A DNA stretch of 64,000 bases from Eudromia elegans (lineage: Eukaryota; Chordata; Aves; Tinamiformes; Tinamidae), in NCBI GenBank assembly GCA_003342815.1, contig PTEX01000197.1, forward strand, positions 1,096,799 through 1,160,798. The letters are read 5' to 3'. The position numbers were made by a program, and so were the translations under genes. Positions within the stretch are counted from its first letter, which is position 1; every line of letters begins with the position of its first letter. This document shows positions 11,702 to 24,428 of this stretch, in pieces. The notes beneath the pieces are model-generated. The model was given only the letters and a program-made list of their open reading frames with translations, was not told the origin of the DNA and made no database searches.

Positions 11702-14700
11702 TGTTTTTAAGTTGCCTTCCTGTGCTGTAGGCTGCCCAGGGGCAAGTACTCTTAATGTGCTGCTTTCATACAAAAAGCTCTGCTCTCAACTTGCAAGTCT
11801 CTTCTTTCTTTTGAGCTCCTTATCTTGCTCTTTTCCCTTCTCCCCTTCCTGTTTTTCCTTATTTGACATTAGTTTGTCGTTTCCCAAACACAAAGTGGCT
11901 TTTCTTAAATTGGCTCAGCACTTTTCCCTCACTTGTCTGTTGTATATGGCGTGACTTGCTTTTTCATGCCGAGTCCTCTTTTGCTTTCAGGGCAGCTGTA
12001 CAATTTTCAGGAAAAAAAGGGTAACTCAAAAGGGATGTGCATGAGAGAGTATCTTAAAAAAAACAGATAACTCAAAGGGTTGTGCATGCACTTGTTCAAG
12101 TCCCCCCAAAAAACTTAAAGTTGTAGCTAGCTCCTGGATGTCGTGAATGTTATACCATTATCTTAATGATGAAATCTACACAAGGACCAAAAACACCAGT
12201 CAGCCCTTCCCATGCACGTGTGTGTCACCTAACTTTGTAGACTGTGAAGTCTGCTCACATGCAATGGAAATGCTTCCGAACCTCCTATCACTCCCATCTT
12301 CATTTCTTAGGAGAATGAATTGTTTTAAATTCTCTTAAAATTCCCTTTTTACTCCATTATGAAACATGTTTTAATTTGACAGCAATGTTATTTTTAGTAA
12401 TACTTTTGTAACCTTTAGTATTAACATGTATTAGGGGAAAAAAACCTGCTAAATATTTATACTTCTTTTCTTTGATCCTTCACTCAGAAGGATGGAAAAC
12501 GTATCACATTTCACATTTTTACTATAAATTTTTTAGATAGCATTTGAAAGAGTTCAAATTCACCTCTCGTGTTGGATTTGTTCAGATTACTGAGATGAGT
12601 TGTCATTCCTACAGCTCCCAGATTGCATTTCAGTTATCAGTCGCTGGAAACGTTTGAGGGACACTGTTGCAACTAATGACCAGTGATGGTGATTAGTTAA
12701 TTAAAATTGTTGCTTGACAGACACAAGATGAAACCCTCTTATTTGCCTGCTGCAGTTCAGGAAGAGGTAAATGCAGGTTTTTTGTACACAGAGCATGACA
12801 ATTCTGCAAAACCAATGCATCTTTCAAAGTCACTCCTTGCCAAGAGGTTGTGTTCCTGATGCCTTTCAGTGCAAGCCGGTTGCTCTGGAAGGGCACGGAG
12901 GGTTGTGAGCAGGATGTCTTGTCTAAGCCGTGAAGTTCTGCCAGATATTCATGACATGTAATGTTGCTCCAGCTCCCTCTGGAGCAAAGGGAGTACCCTT
13001 TAAATTACCTGGAATTTAGGTGATCCAGAGAAATGTAGAAAAGATCCAGAGTTGGTTGGTTGTGGGTTTTCTCATTTAAGATGTAAAGCTTCTTGTGATA
13101 AATTGGTCTTATTTGTTGGTGCTACCAGAACTTTTAGGCACAGGTATGCTTCTGTTCTCCTCAGTATGCTCTGATTCCTCATGGGCCATGTAAGCCAAGT
13201 TTCTTTTCGAGAGAGGGGAGGTGATGCAGTATGGAAATTTTTGTCCTTGGCATCTCATGAGTTGTCAGGGGTTCAGAACTACACAAGGAAAGCAAAATCA
13301 AGGTGTTTGGAGATAAATTCCCATGAGGCACAATATCAAAAACTCATTATTTGGATTGTTTTGTTTGCTGACTTGGTGAATATTTAAGCCCATAGACATT
13401 CTTTAAACAAAATGTAGCAAAACAAATGTTGCTTCTAGTAGTCTTTAGCATTTTGGGGGTGCAAATGTGATTAGACATTGAACAGCATTTTAAATTGAAT
13501 ATTTTTAGTCAAACCTAGGAAAAGTGAAGCTAAATAAAACTCTGAGCTACACACAGAAACAGGTATTCTGTCTTGTGTGATGCTGAGACCATCACTTTAT
13601 ATTTCTCACTTTCTCATCCAATTATTTTTCTATGTTTAGCACATAATTAGATTTCCCACATATTTTACCAAATAACCTTTTCCTGTTTGCCACTGCAGTA
13701 GCTGGTAGTTATTTCAGTGGATTTTGAACATGTGTATTTATGATAGAAAGTTTGCTTTTTCCTGTCTTTTTTCACCTATACCATCCTTACATCTATCATA
13801 GTGTGAACCCTGAAGGAAAAGCAGGTTCTTGTATCATATTCTGAGCCTTGCAGGCTTGCACACGTTCTGATGTCTGTGTATGTACCCCCTGCAAGACATT
13901 CTTTTAATCCTGAAAGCTTCAGCATCAGTAGGTTTAGAGGCTCTTCCTATTAAAAGTGCATAATGTTGCAACAGTCAGGCATGAGGAGCGCTCCAGGGTC
14001 AATATGCTGACAGCAAGGCAAGGCGAGTCTCAAAGATACTCAGCCTCTAGCCTAGTCTTGAGTCTTCCCAGATTTGGATCACAATTTTGAAGGAGTTGAG
14101 TGGTGAGCCCTTTGGAATTGAGGTGGGACAGTCTGATTTGAGAACACAAAGATTGTCCTACAAGGTATCTCTCATCCATATCCATGTCTGAATCCATGTG
14201 AAATGGATTCCTAAATATTGGCCTAAGTCAGATGTGATTGGAATTTGTCTTCTCTTCTTGACAACTGTTTTTTCCCAAAGTGAGGAAGACTGGAAAAGGC
14301 TGAACAGTCAGCAGTGATGCTGGACCCTGTCCTCTAGGGAACTGGTTCCATACTTGCTTTAGAATGGTTTCAAATGTTTGCTTCTTCAAGTAATCAATGG
14401 GCTGTTGTATAAAAAAGAAAAAGAATTAAACAAGCAAACAAAAAGACCCAAGTCTCAAGTCTGCAATTTTATTTTGACTTTCTGTGGTAGCAGAGGTCTG
14501 TATCACAGTCAGTTCTTAATCCTGTGGGGACTCGAAATTCACAGATTCAAAAGCAATGGAATCCATTACATTCAAGTAATAATGAAATATCGTTAGTGAG
14601 AAGAATAAGGAATAAAATATCCTTTTCCATCATACCAAAACAAAATTTAAGAGCTCTTTAATAGAAAGTGCTTGGATCTGAGATGGGTTGACTGTGTTGT

Positions 14701-17700
14701 TGGCTGGTTCCTTAGGTGACTGTGTTAGTGCACAAGGCAAATACACTTTTGTGTGTTTGTGCTTGTGTAACTTGATTTGCCTTCCTTCTGCTTGGTAGCT
14801 AGTGGAAAAAAATGGATTGAACGCATTGAAAGAGAATAGGTTGAATTTTTTAGCCAATCCTTTATGACTTCATCAGTTGCCCAAGAGAATCTATCCTCTG
14901 AGTGATATTTAATCATGAAGTATTTTTTCAGTGTATTACAGATGTGTTTTACAGATCTGCTTGTATTTTTTCCAGCTTGTAAACAATTAGGTGATAGATG
15001 TAGGTTAAAAAGGAAAGTCATGGTCAGAACCTTCTAACCAATTTAACATGTTCAGATAAGATAAAATAGTTTATTTATGGCTACTTGAAAAGTGTCACAG
15101 TGACTGAGAATCTATAAAGTTTCATAGGGCTTTCATTATTCAACTAGCTTTCATTTAACTATGCAAGTGTCACCGTGTCCCACACATTCTCTTTATCTCT
15201 CTCAGTAACCTGGCTAATAACAGAATTTTCACTTTTTCTACATTACATTTCTATATTGAGAGAAAAATTTTAAAAATAATAATATTAAAGAATGAATGCA
15301 AAGGCCGAGGAAGTTCAGGGCTTGGTAATCAGGTGGAGATTTCACCAAGGCTGATTAGAAAGGAGCAACAAGTCCGTTAGTATCTCAAGCCTGTAAATTA
15401 AACCTTTTCAGTCCAAATCTCTGTCCTTGGACATGCATCTCTTTTAATGAAAACTTTAAAAAAACCCCTACAGCCTAAACATGGTTTTGCTGACCTCAAC
15501 TGCCTTTGAAGCTGAACCATCCTTCTGCCATGTGATGGCTGGAAAAGCAATGTCCTTTCCCTGCTTTCTGTGAGTTTGAAGCACTTCTTTCTTCTGGAAC
15601 TGGTCTAGTGCTTTTCACTAGCATCAAAATAATCTGAAACAAAAACATGTCCATTTTTTGAAATATACTCTTGGATACAATGCATTGTTCCAGAGAAATG
15701 GGGTATTAGCATTTGAAAGGACTGATGAGAACACATCTTTGGATAAGGCCTTTGTTCAGAGAATTGCTGCTATATTCTACATGCATATCACCATGGTAAT
15801 TGAATTATTTGCTATTGACAATATAGTATATAGGCCAATCCTTTTGCCATTTTCCATGATGCGATTCCTAGCAAAGAGCACGATTTGTCAATTTAAAATT
15901 TATAATATGACATTTAGTAGTTGTGCCTGCTATAACAGAGGCGGATGTGGTTTGCAAGCATGGAACGAAAAGGAGAAGGTAATTATCTCTTCGCTGTAGT
16001 GCTCAATGCTGAGGTCTTTGCTGTGTTTTAAAGACAGGAATGTAAAGAGGCAAGAATAAAGTGAATAGAAAGAGAAGCTTTGGCTGAGTAGACTCCTCAA
16101 AGAGGGTGCTTAGCTGAATGAAAGGGTTGTTTTCCTTCAAGCACCAGAACCAAGATCTGCCAAGCATTGTGGAGGGTCTCCCTATCCATAGATTTTCCTT
16201 TTCAGGTGACTTTCTTGTTTTTGTAGGAAATGGGTAGGGTCTGTTGCATGCCATGCATACTCAGAGCATGACCTGGTCTCCCATATAATGGTCATTACAT
16301 ACTGTGTCAAGGTTTATATGGATAATTATGTGACGAATCTTTCTTTGGGAAATAGGATACAAACTGCTCTGGCAGGAATTGGAAGACCCCCAAAGAATCT
16401 CATTGACATGGAGAAGAATCTTGAACACATGTGTTACTATGTGTTTGTAGACCTTTCCTTATAAATCGTATTGCTTAGAAAGGAAGGAAACATAGAAATG
16501 ATGGTGAGTAGCACTGCTTAGTAGGTTGCAAGGTGCAGAAGTGAGAGTACTCCTTTTCGCTCCTTGATGCTATAGGAAAGTATTGTCTCTAGTTTTCTGT
16601 TCCTTAATGTAAAGGAGACTTTCTAGAAAAGTATCTCAGTTTATATACCCTTCAGGCAGATAAGAGTAGTAATAACCTCCATACAGAAGTCCCTAGACTT
16701 TAAGACAGATGGAAGGTAGAAAACAGTTAAAAAGATTTTTTTTTTCCAACCACCACTGCCCTTTTATCTCTGTCTTCCAGCTTTGAACACAGAACTTCTC
16801 ATTCTTATTCTCAACTATTATATACAGAAAATATAAATGCCAATATTAGACATTTATTCTTTAGGCAACATTTTGGGTACAAAATGACTCACGTCTTTCT
16901 TCTGTCTGACACAGAGACAGGCTCCGCTCTCTATATTTTTAGATATTTTGTGGTTGGTAGCATCTGGGATCACATTTCTAACCAATTTGTATCTAAAACA
17001 TCCTTCAATGGACTTCTGTGTAGGGAAATCCAACATTTGGGTATTAATTTTTATTGCCTAACATATGCTTGCATTCTAGCCTTGATTCCAGTGTGAGGTT
17101 GCTTTCATGTTCATTTATTAGGCTAGTGGAAGATTCAGGCCCCTCAGGCTCTTGCTGTGCTCAGATATTGGGCTGAAATATTGAAACATATACACTGATC
17201 TCCACGTTGACCACATGCAGTGAATCTGACCTGGCAGTGAGTAGCTCTTGAGCACACAGAGGAGGCTGTGTGCCAATGCCTGGAAATCATGATGCAAAGC
17301 TGTTTTCCCTTAAAAGCATGTGAGGGAATATGCAGCATTGTTGCACTTCAATATTTAGTCAGTGACTACATTCTTGTTTCCTCTCATGACACCAGAATGC
17401 ATCATTATCTTTCTCCTACTTTGATTTGAGCAGTGCCTTGCTGTATTTGCTGCATTTCACTGCCCCAAAACTGCAGGCTGGTGCAGAGGAGATGGTGACA
17501 CTAAGGTCAGCTAAAGCTGAACAGAAGAGGTTTTGCGTGACTACAAACCACATGCAATTGTCTGGAGGGCAGTCTAAGTAAAGTCAGTCAGTCTCCTGCA
17601 CTTAGTGTTGAGTTTCCCCTTTGGTTTACCTGTGCAACTGCTGTTCTGGGTTTCAGCTTCGAATTTGCAGCTGTTCAAGACAGAGCAACTGCTTCTGTAT

Positions 17701-17955
17701 TGCTAGGCTGCAGTGTGACATGCAGAGGAGAGTTTCTTATGCCATAGCAAAGCTGCCTTTGAGGCAGGCAAACCCTCTGTGGGTCATCACAGAAAGAAAG
17801 GAGAGCAAGAAAGGAAATCAGCCAATATTATTTGCGTATAATAACTATTTACAGCTGTAGTGGATGACAGTGATGAACCACAGCCTTAGTATTTTCTTGA
17901 GAAGCAGGGGCAGGTCTAGATGTTACGGGAAAAAAGACAAGAAGCAGTTTCAACA

Positions 17956-18003
17956 ATTTGCTTTGAAAAAAATGACTGACATTTGCTTTGAAAAAATGAC
18001 TAC
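17956..18003 (+). repeat. 25-bp tandem duplication
   Basis: The segment beginning ATTTGCTTTGAAAAAAATGA at 17956-17980 is repeated immediately at 17981, with one A fewer. It is a simple two-copy duplication in the intron. Confidence 0.8.
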
Positions 18004-21000
18004 TCTGGAAACAATGCTTAAGTTTTCTGAAGCTTAACATGTGTCTTTTATTGAAATATCAGTAAACCGTTATACTCCTCCTCTCTAATTAGTAGCAAAC
18101 TTGCAAATAATCCTAGTTAAAGTGATGGGCGAAACCTGTAGCATACCAGCCATATGACTGATCTATTGCCAACAATGTATATTAATAGTTACATCATTAC
18201 TTGTCTGCAGTTAAAATCACAGCAAATGCATTTAATGCTGTCCCTGTTTTACTTCTCCCACACCAGTGCTTAACTTCAGACACAGCCAACAGAAGCCACA
18301 TATGGAGCAGTCCACTGGTGCTCCATAAGACTCCCTAGCCTTTCCTAGTGGAAAGGCCTCCTAACAATACAATGTTTTCCACAATGCCAACGAGAAAATA
18401 CCGAGCCATCTTCTGTCCTGTTTAATTAGCTCTTTCGTGAGTGAACCTCCTCTTAGGATGGAGGGAGGGGGGAACATAAACACATGGGTCTAGAAGAACC
18501 TTGAATTATCCATCACCAGTGAAAAATATAGTACTGTCGTTGCCCTTACCACAGCTTAAATACACTGAGCAAAACTTGTGCTTACATTACATAAAATGGT
18601 GGTAATGGGATTTCCACTGCGGAAGTGTTCCCAGTATATTCGAGACTTCAGGACTAGGCCTGTATTTGCAACACTTCCAAAGAGATTTTCAGCCAAAGCA
18701 GTTGGTGAATGTTTTTTGTTCCAGTGGGTTGCTGTTACACCATAAAAACTGCAACGCTACCAGCTGTACGGTATTTGTCAGCCTGTTTTTGAAAATGGTT
18801 TCTGTTGAGCCCCAAGTAATTATCTCTCTTTTGTGCAGCTCTGACAGCGCTGCATCAGGCCAAACCCGTTGCTTCTCTCAGATCTGCCCTCCCAGCTGCT
18901 TTGCAGAGGTGGAGCAGAGCAGCCAGCAGAGCAACACCTTCCCCACAGCTACGCCTTCCCCCCTCTTCTGGAACATACGCTTTTCTACATTTTTCCTGCT
19001 CTCAGTTGCCTAGTTTCTAGCAATTAACTGCAATCAGCTAGCATATTTTGAAATGCAGTTTGCCCTTTCTTGTACTAGTCAGATGTAACTTACTTTGTCT
19101 TCAAAGCAGGCAAGAAAAAAAGGTTTAATTTGAAATAACCTTTTTGTTGTAAACTGCCAGCGGGAGCAAGGCACGCTTTCCATCCATGCTGGAAAGCACA
19201 AAGTTGATACAAGATCTCTTGACGGAGATGTAAATTATCAGTGCTTCGTTTCTAGAAAGATTTGATGTTGAAATGAGTATCTTGAGAGTTATTTGTGTGC
19301 ATGAGCACATTTTAAATATACATACAGTCTCTGTTTTAGTCAAGTAGTTATAATAAGCTTGATTTCTAACACAAAACAATTTCCAGGAGGAGGATGACCT
19401 GGAGCTTGCTGAATACCTTTGTGCGTCTCTAAATTTACAGTTCTGCTGGTCGAGGATATCATTCTGTCTAGTACTTGATCTCCAGCTTCTCTTTTCTTCT
19501 CTCAGATTCTTCTGCTTTCACTGAAGTGAGGAGTTGCCTTTGAAATTAGAAGCTGTGTGGGCTCCATTTGAAAGTAAAAATAAAAAGGTTACTACAACTG
19601 CCAAATATTTAAATAAATGTAAGTACAGCAGTTGTAAAATTTTCTTACAGGAGCTAGTATTCCAGCATCTTTTTTGATGGAGATCAAGACAGCAAGTCTG
19701 TGAAATGCCCTTCTTTCTCTTTCACAAGAATTTTATGTTCAGCTTCTTGTGTTGCTCCTTGTTTTACATTAACCTGTCGTCTTTGGCTTACTCGGCAACT
19801 CTGGTTTTCTTCTTTCCCATCACTTTGCTGGTGTTAGTGTCTCACTCATCACACCCCACTTCACTATTCCTCCTTCTATTTGACTTTTACCTTTTCCTTT
19901 TCACAGCAGTAGGCAAGGCATTTCAACAGTTGGGCCTGCTGTCATGTCTCATCCTGTTTCTTCCCTGTTTTACTGGGCTTCCCCTGTGTTGCTGAGCCAC
20001 CTTAGTGGTACATATGGCATTTGCATCTTTGGTTGTTTTTACAAGAATGTTCTACTAAACAGCTCTGTGGGTTTTCAGGCCCCTGCCCCACCTCCCAGCA
20101 CACTAGTGGAGAAGCAGGTTTCCTATCATCACCACAAGGCACATCCACAAATCTGTTAGTGTTTCAGTGTCCTGCACCTCGGCTGTGGGACACGTCAGCG
20201 CTGGAGGAGCTGTGAAGAAGCTGTGTTTTTTGACTCCGATATGAATGGCAGCATAATTCTGTCCTTTTCCCACAAATGGAGACTTCATATGCATTTTGCC
20301 CTTATTTCTCCTTTCCAGTGACAAGAAAATAGTCACCTGAAATGAAAAGTAAATGTTCTTATCTATTTTATAGTGACATTTTCAGCAGAGGTTGGATGTC
20401 TTCTCCAGGCTGGAGAATGGATGGCAAGGCTTGTGAGATGCGTCCCGTTAGCTAACAGCATTATTTTCTAGTGCTCAGAGCTTATGGCGTGTTTTCCTCA
20501 TGTCTGTCACCCCTGCTCCCCCCGGTCCTAGGGGTGGAGGTGCACAGTGCTCCCTAGAGAGAGGCACCTTCGCACCCCACTGGGGCGTTGTGTTGGCAGC
20601 ATGGTTCGGCCGTGGTAGCGTAGCCCTCCTCCTGGGCTTGCTCTGCTAAGCTGTTAGCGCAGGGCTGTGCTCATGTGAAGTTAACTTGTACAGAGCTCCT
20701 TGGCGGTATCTGCACAGCCTTGCTCTTTGTCATCTCTGCCTGTGATGCAGGTAATCTTTTGCTCTGTTTTTTTTTCTACCTAGACTCCCTAGTAGAGAGT
20801 CAGTGACACAGAACGGGTCTGCGTCCTCTCGTGAGAAGCACTTAATCTATTTAATAACCTCTCTCAAAGGTTTTTATTTCAATGTGAGAATCTGGAAGAG
20901 AATGGAAAAAGAGAATGACCTACAACAGAAACAAACTGTTGTATGAGATGAACTTTAGGAAGGCTGTCTGCTAAGGCTGAAATTCAGTCCCACCTCTCCA

Positions 21001-21124
21001 GACTATGTATTTTAGCAATTAGTTGTTTTTCAGCCAACAGTGACAAAATTAGACAGCAAATAAAACATAGTCCAAAAGGTATTTGCCTTCCTGTATTTGC
21101 ATATATAGGCAAGTGTATTTATAA

Positions 21125-21150
21125 GCCCTCTTTTGATTTGTATTTTTTAG
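21125..21150 (+). promoter_or_regulatory. FARS2: 3' splice acceptor and polypyrimidine tract of the last FARS2 intron
   Basis: A pyrimidine-rich run (CCCTCTTTTGATTTG, then T6) ends in AG at 21149-21150, directly before the first exon base. The coding match starts exactly at this AG, which fixes the boundary. This supports a genuine spliced exon, not a processed copy. Confidence 0.85.
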
Positions 21151-21289
21151 GACGAAGAAGGTCAGCCATTGCTACCGTATCACCTACCGTCACCCGGAAA
21201 GGACTTTAACTCAGGACGAGGTGCATGACATCCATCAAGCTATTGCAGCATCAGCAGTTCGAGAACTTGGGGTTGAGGGCAGATTCTAG
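21151..21289 (+). CDS. FARS2: FARS2 terminal coding exon (mitochondrial phenylalanyl-tRNA synthetase, C-terminus)
   Basis: FARS2 is a monomeric class II aminoacyl-tRNA synthetase of the mitochondrial matrix that charges mitochondrial tRNA-Phe with phenylalanine. This exon encodes the end of its C-terminal ferredoxin-fold anticodon-binding (FDX-ACB) domain. Reading from 21152 gives 45 codons and a TAG stop at 21287-21289. The translation begins [19 protein letters not shown] and ends LGVEGRF. The [10 protein letters not shown] core and the GVEGRF terminus match vertebrate FARS2 as I remember it, with the same number of residues from SHCY to the end (41). Counting back from a 451-residue human protein, the Arg of TYRH corresponds to Arg419, a position I recall as mutated in human mitochondrial disease; it is intact here. 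The first exon base (G, 21151) is the third base of a split codon, so the preceding intron is phase 2. The catalytic domain lies on upstream exons outside the window. The frame is intact and there is no sign of a retrocopy, because a real acceptor precedes it. Confidence 0.95.
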
Positions 21290-21470
21290 CATCCATGATC
21301 TGAAGTCCTAAAGACATTAGCTTTCTATTTCTTTCTTTTTTTATCATTTTTGGGAGCAATGAGGTGACAAGGAAAGAGGGGTTTTGTGACTGAGCCCAGC
21401 AATGTGGAAACCAATTGATAAATGGGCAACAGTAGAGCTTTCAGATAATAAATATCACTACTGAGAAATT
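21290..21470 (+). other. FARS2: FARS2 3' untranslated region (approximate end)
   Basis: This sequence follows the TAG stop and contains a T-rich segment (about 21328-21352). The 3' end is inferred from the AATAAA at 21447-21452, which would place cleavage about 10-25 bases further on. A GT-rich stretch after about 21468 (TTGTTGTCAAAGTGCTG) could be the downstream element. Longer isoforms cannot be excluded. Confidence 0.6.
21447..21452 (+). terminator. FARS2: AATAAA polyadenylation signal, probable FARS2
   Basis: This is a canonical AATAAA hexamer about 160 bases after the FARS2 stop codon, followed by a GT-rich region. It is the first canonical signal after the stop in the sense direction. 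Confidence 0.65.
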
Positions 21471-23593
21471 GTTGTCAAAGTGCTGACGCCTTATTCTAAG
21501 AAAGGTGGGGAAAGCAGTAGTGTAAGATTTCCCTCCTGTTATAAGAAGTTCACCGCCTGGTGGGTCTCTGTGTTGTTAATTGGTCCCTGGGTTCCATTAA
21601 GCTGCAAGTAGTTGGCATTATTTCTGTGTTGACAGCATCTTCTGCCCATGTAACAAGTGAAGCAAAACAGAAGCACAACTTAGCTCAGGGAAGAAAAGCT
21701 ATTTGATACTTTTTAATAAGAAATGGTGCATTTTGCTTCAAGAAACCTTCTAGGAAATGCATTTTGCAAAATTTGGTGCTCTTACCTTCAGACTGACCAG
21801 TCTCAGCTCTCTTCAAATGTTGGGCTGTTGGATGTGTCTTGCCCACTGGATCCTCTACTCCCGCGGAGCTGATAAGCACCTCTTGCCACAGCACACATGG
21901 CAGTGTACATTCCCCAGGTGAGGAACTTCCTTATTTCCATTTTCCTAATCAAAGCTCCAGTGAAAGGTAAGTCTGGTCCCCTGTCACCATCAGAGGTTTG
22001 ATGTCACAGGGGTTGGATGGTGGAAGAAAGAAACTCTTCCTTACAATGCCCTGAAATGCAGCCGCCTTGGTCTCTCATCGTGTCTTGCTTTCTAGTAGCA
22101 GACTGTGCTCAGAAACTTGACCTTTAAGGAAGGAATCCAAACTAAAATGAGATCTCCTACTGTTTCAGGCATCTGTCACTTTACATGATGCTTGGCTTTT
22201 CCACCACACATTATAATAAGTAAATTCTGGTGGCAATGGTGTGATGTTAAGCCCTGTAGAAATGTTCAAATGGTCTGATAAATTCTTGATGAACCATAGC
22301 AGATCCTGATACAGAATTTGGGACCTGTTTTTGCTTGCAATGGTATTTCATGTAGTCTTGCAGGTCACATCTGGTTGCTGTGCAAGGAACATTCCCTCCT
22401 TCAGGGAAGAAGGCAGTAAAAGCAATGCAATAAACAGCATCCAGCACTGATTTATACCATATCAAAAAACATCTGTGCAGCGAGCTTGTGCTCAACCATA
22501 AGAAGCCAGCTACTATTGCAGATGTGACAGAAGCTGAGAGCTCATTTTAATTTCATTACTCAACATATTTAGCTGTGTAAACAAATCCTAATCTAAATCA
22601 CTGTTGTGTTATCCAAATAACTTCATTATGAAAACAATATGCTAGACTTTCTACAAGGCAAACAGAATGGGTGTCATTTAAGCAACAGAGGAACCTGCTG
22701 GATTATTTTTGAACAAGGATTTACTAAAACTCCTAAACACAGCCTAGCCCAGTCTGTCTCCCTTATCCCTGCCTTTTAGGATTCTGAGTATGGAGCACTG
22801 AAGGGGAGAAGCACTCCCCTGAATGGTACTCAGCACTAATTTTTCCAGGATAAGGCCTGATCCATATTACCATACAGGTCAACAAATGATGTGGATGTTA
22901 ACTGATGGCAGTGCATTTGGAAAGAGTACAAAAATCTTCCTTCCGTATAGAAGTTCTCTTGGGAAAACAGATCTTCTCTGTGGTAGAGTACATTACCAGA
23001 TTCCCCTTATTATTTATGAAGGAAATTTACACTTTCTGCTCCCCAGATCCTTCAATTCTTCTCTAATCAGCCATTCTTAGAGGGCAAACATTTGGTGGAA
23101 AGCAGAGAGGAAAAAATGTAGCAGTAATGTATAGCCTTTCAAGGAAACTTGAATGTTTCCAAATCTGGCAACCTCAAACCACTAGTATCAGCTATGTTTG
23201 ACATATCCAGCCATGATCTGACTGAACTCTGGTGAGCAGGGACTCTCTGCAACAGTTGGGTCTTGTTGGAGTGACATTGTTCTTGGGAACCTAGAAATAT
23301 TAACCTCTTGGGCTCCTGACATAAAGTAGAAATGAAAAACTTTCTCCAAAGCTGACCTGAAACCATGAAATCATCTCCTAGAGGAGATGTTTGCATAGCA
23401 GGGACGTTCAGACAGAAATACAAACCAGTAAGAGAAGAAAGATGCAGGTTCTTCAGGAACAAACTAGATTCAGTTATATGATGGATTTTACATCCTGTGA
23501 AATTAGATAGGTTGGCTTTGAGCACAGCATGAATGCTTGAATATGTTGAGATTAGATAAGCCTTTGTCAAATATATTCTGGCATTAATCTAAC

Positions 23594-23610
23594 TTTTTTT
23601 TTTTTTTTTT
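23594..23610 (+). repeat. T17 homopolymer
   Basis: An uninterrupted run of 17 T between unrecognised sequences. No adjoining retroposon was identified. Confidence 0.9.
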
Positions 23611-24260
23611 GCAAAGACTCCACTACTACCAAAGTAGACTTGGATCAGAAGACAGTAGAGTACCGTCTTAAATGAGTATCTAAGGGTGTAATAATCATGA
23701 TTTGTTTTACTGCTGACCAGAGGCAGATGGTGCTCTCAGTACCTCAGAGGCTGACTCCATCCCTAGAGGGAGCGCAGAAAGCTCCACTGAAGAGGGCCCC
23801 TGGGTTGGCCCTCAACTGACTCTGTCAAAGGCCCTTCACATTTTATTTGGCTTTTCTTAAGACGTATTTGTCATAAAGAAATGTAAACTAGCTCGAAGCT
23901 TACGAACAACACAGCTACCAAAGTTAACCTGCTGATCTCTGCTGCCCTGCAATGTCAAATGAGCACCCCCTTAGCCTTACACTATTCCACAACACAGAAA
24001 GCTGCATTCACTGTGAAAATGGGTGGGCCACTAGTTCCCAAATACGGGACAAGTGCATGGGATAGCTTTCTAAATAGCACTGATATCATGGCATGTGGAA
24101 ATATTAAGAGGAGCTCAAGATCCTGCTTTTTTATTCTTTAATCAGCTGTCTCTGCTTATTTTTGTGTGCCATTGGTTTTTATGTTACCATCCTTTCATAA
24201 AAGAGAAGGAAATTAGTTGTAACAAAAGAAGCAACACCTCCCCATGAGAACTGGCTCCTC

Positions 24261-24292
24261 TTTTTTTTTTTTTCTTTTTTTTTCTTTTTTTT
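24261..24292 (+). repeat. T-rich tract with C interruptions
   Basis: T13-C-T9-C-T8, a low-complexity polypyrimidine tract. Confidence 0.9.
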
Positions 24293-24397
24293 CATGATAC
24301 AACTGTGTTTGCTGTTTTAATATTCTGGGTGCTGGAGATTGTTTGTAGTTTCTGTTGGCTTTCAGGTTATATCTGATTCCTGAAAGACTAAAGGTTT

Positions 24398-24428
24398 TGC
24401 TTTAACACCCCACCTGGGTGTTAAAGCA
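24398..24428. repeat. Perfect 13-bp inverted repeat with 5-nt loop
   Basis: The left arm TGCTTTAACACCC (24398-24410) and right arm GGGTGTTAAAGCA (24416-24428) are exact reverse complements around the loop CACCT. As RNA, the stem could extend by two more pairs, one of them G-U. It is too short for a normal pre-miRNA. The function is unknown. Confidence 0.9.

Larger units (their letters stand above)
1..21150 (+). other. FARS2: Last intron of FARS2 (inferred), 3' portion
   Basis: This stretch lies upstream, in the sense direction, of the terminal FARS2 coding exon at 21151, so it should be the 3' part of the preceding intron. That is inference: the upstream exon and splice donor are outside the window. 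I found no other FARS2 exon and no convincing exon of another gene. The intron has ordinary AT-rich sequence with many chance open frames. It contains the repeats listed separately: a T25 run, an AT microsatellite, a TGTACAAAT cluster, an MIR remnant, a long decayed CR1/L3 and a CA microsatellite. The intron ends in a good acceptor at 21149-21150. Confidence 0.75.

Noticed and set aside
23139..23570. Open frame of 143 codons (-)
   Set aside because: Lacks any recognisable motif. The A17 on its strand lies upstream, not downstream, so it is not a retroposed gene with a tail.
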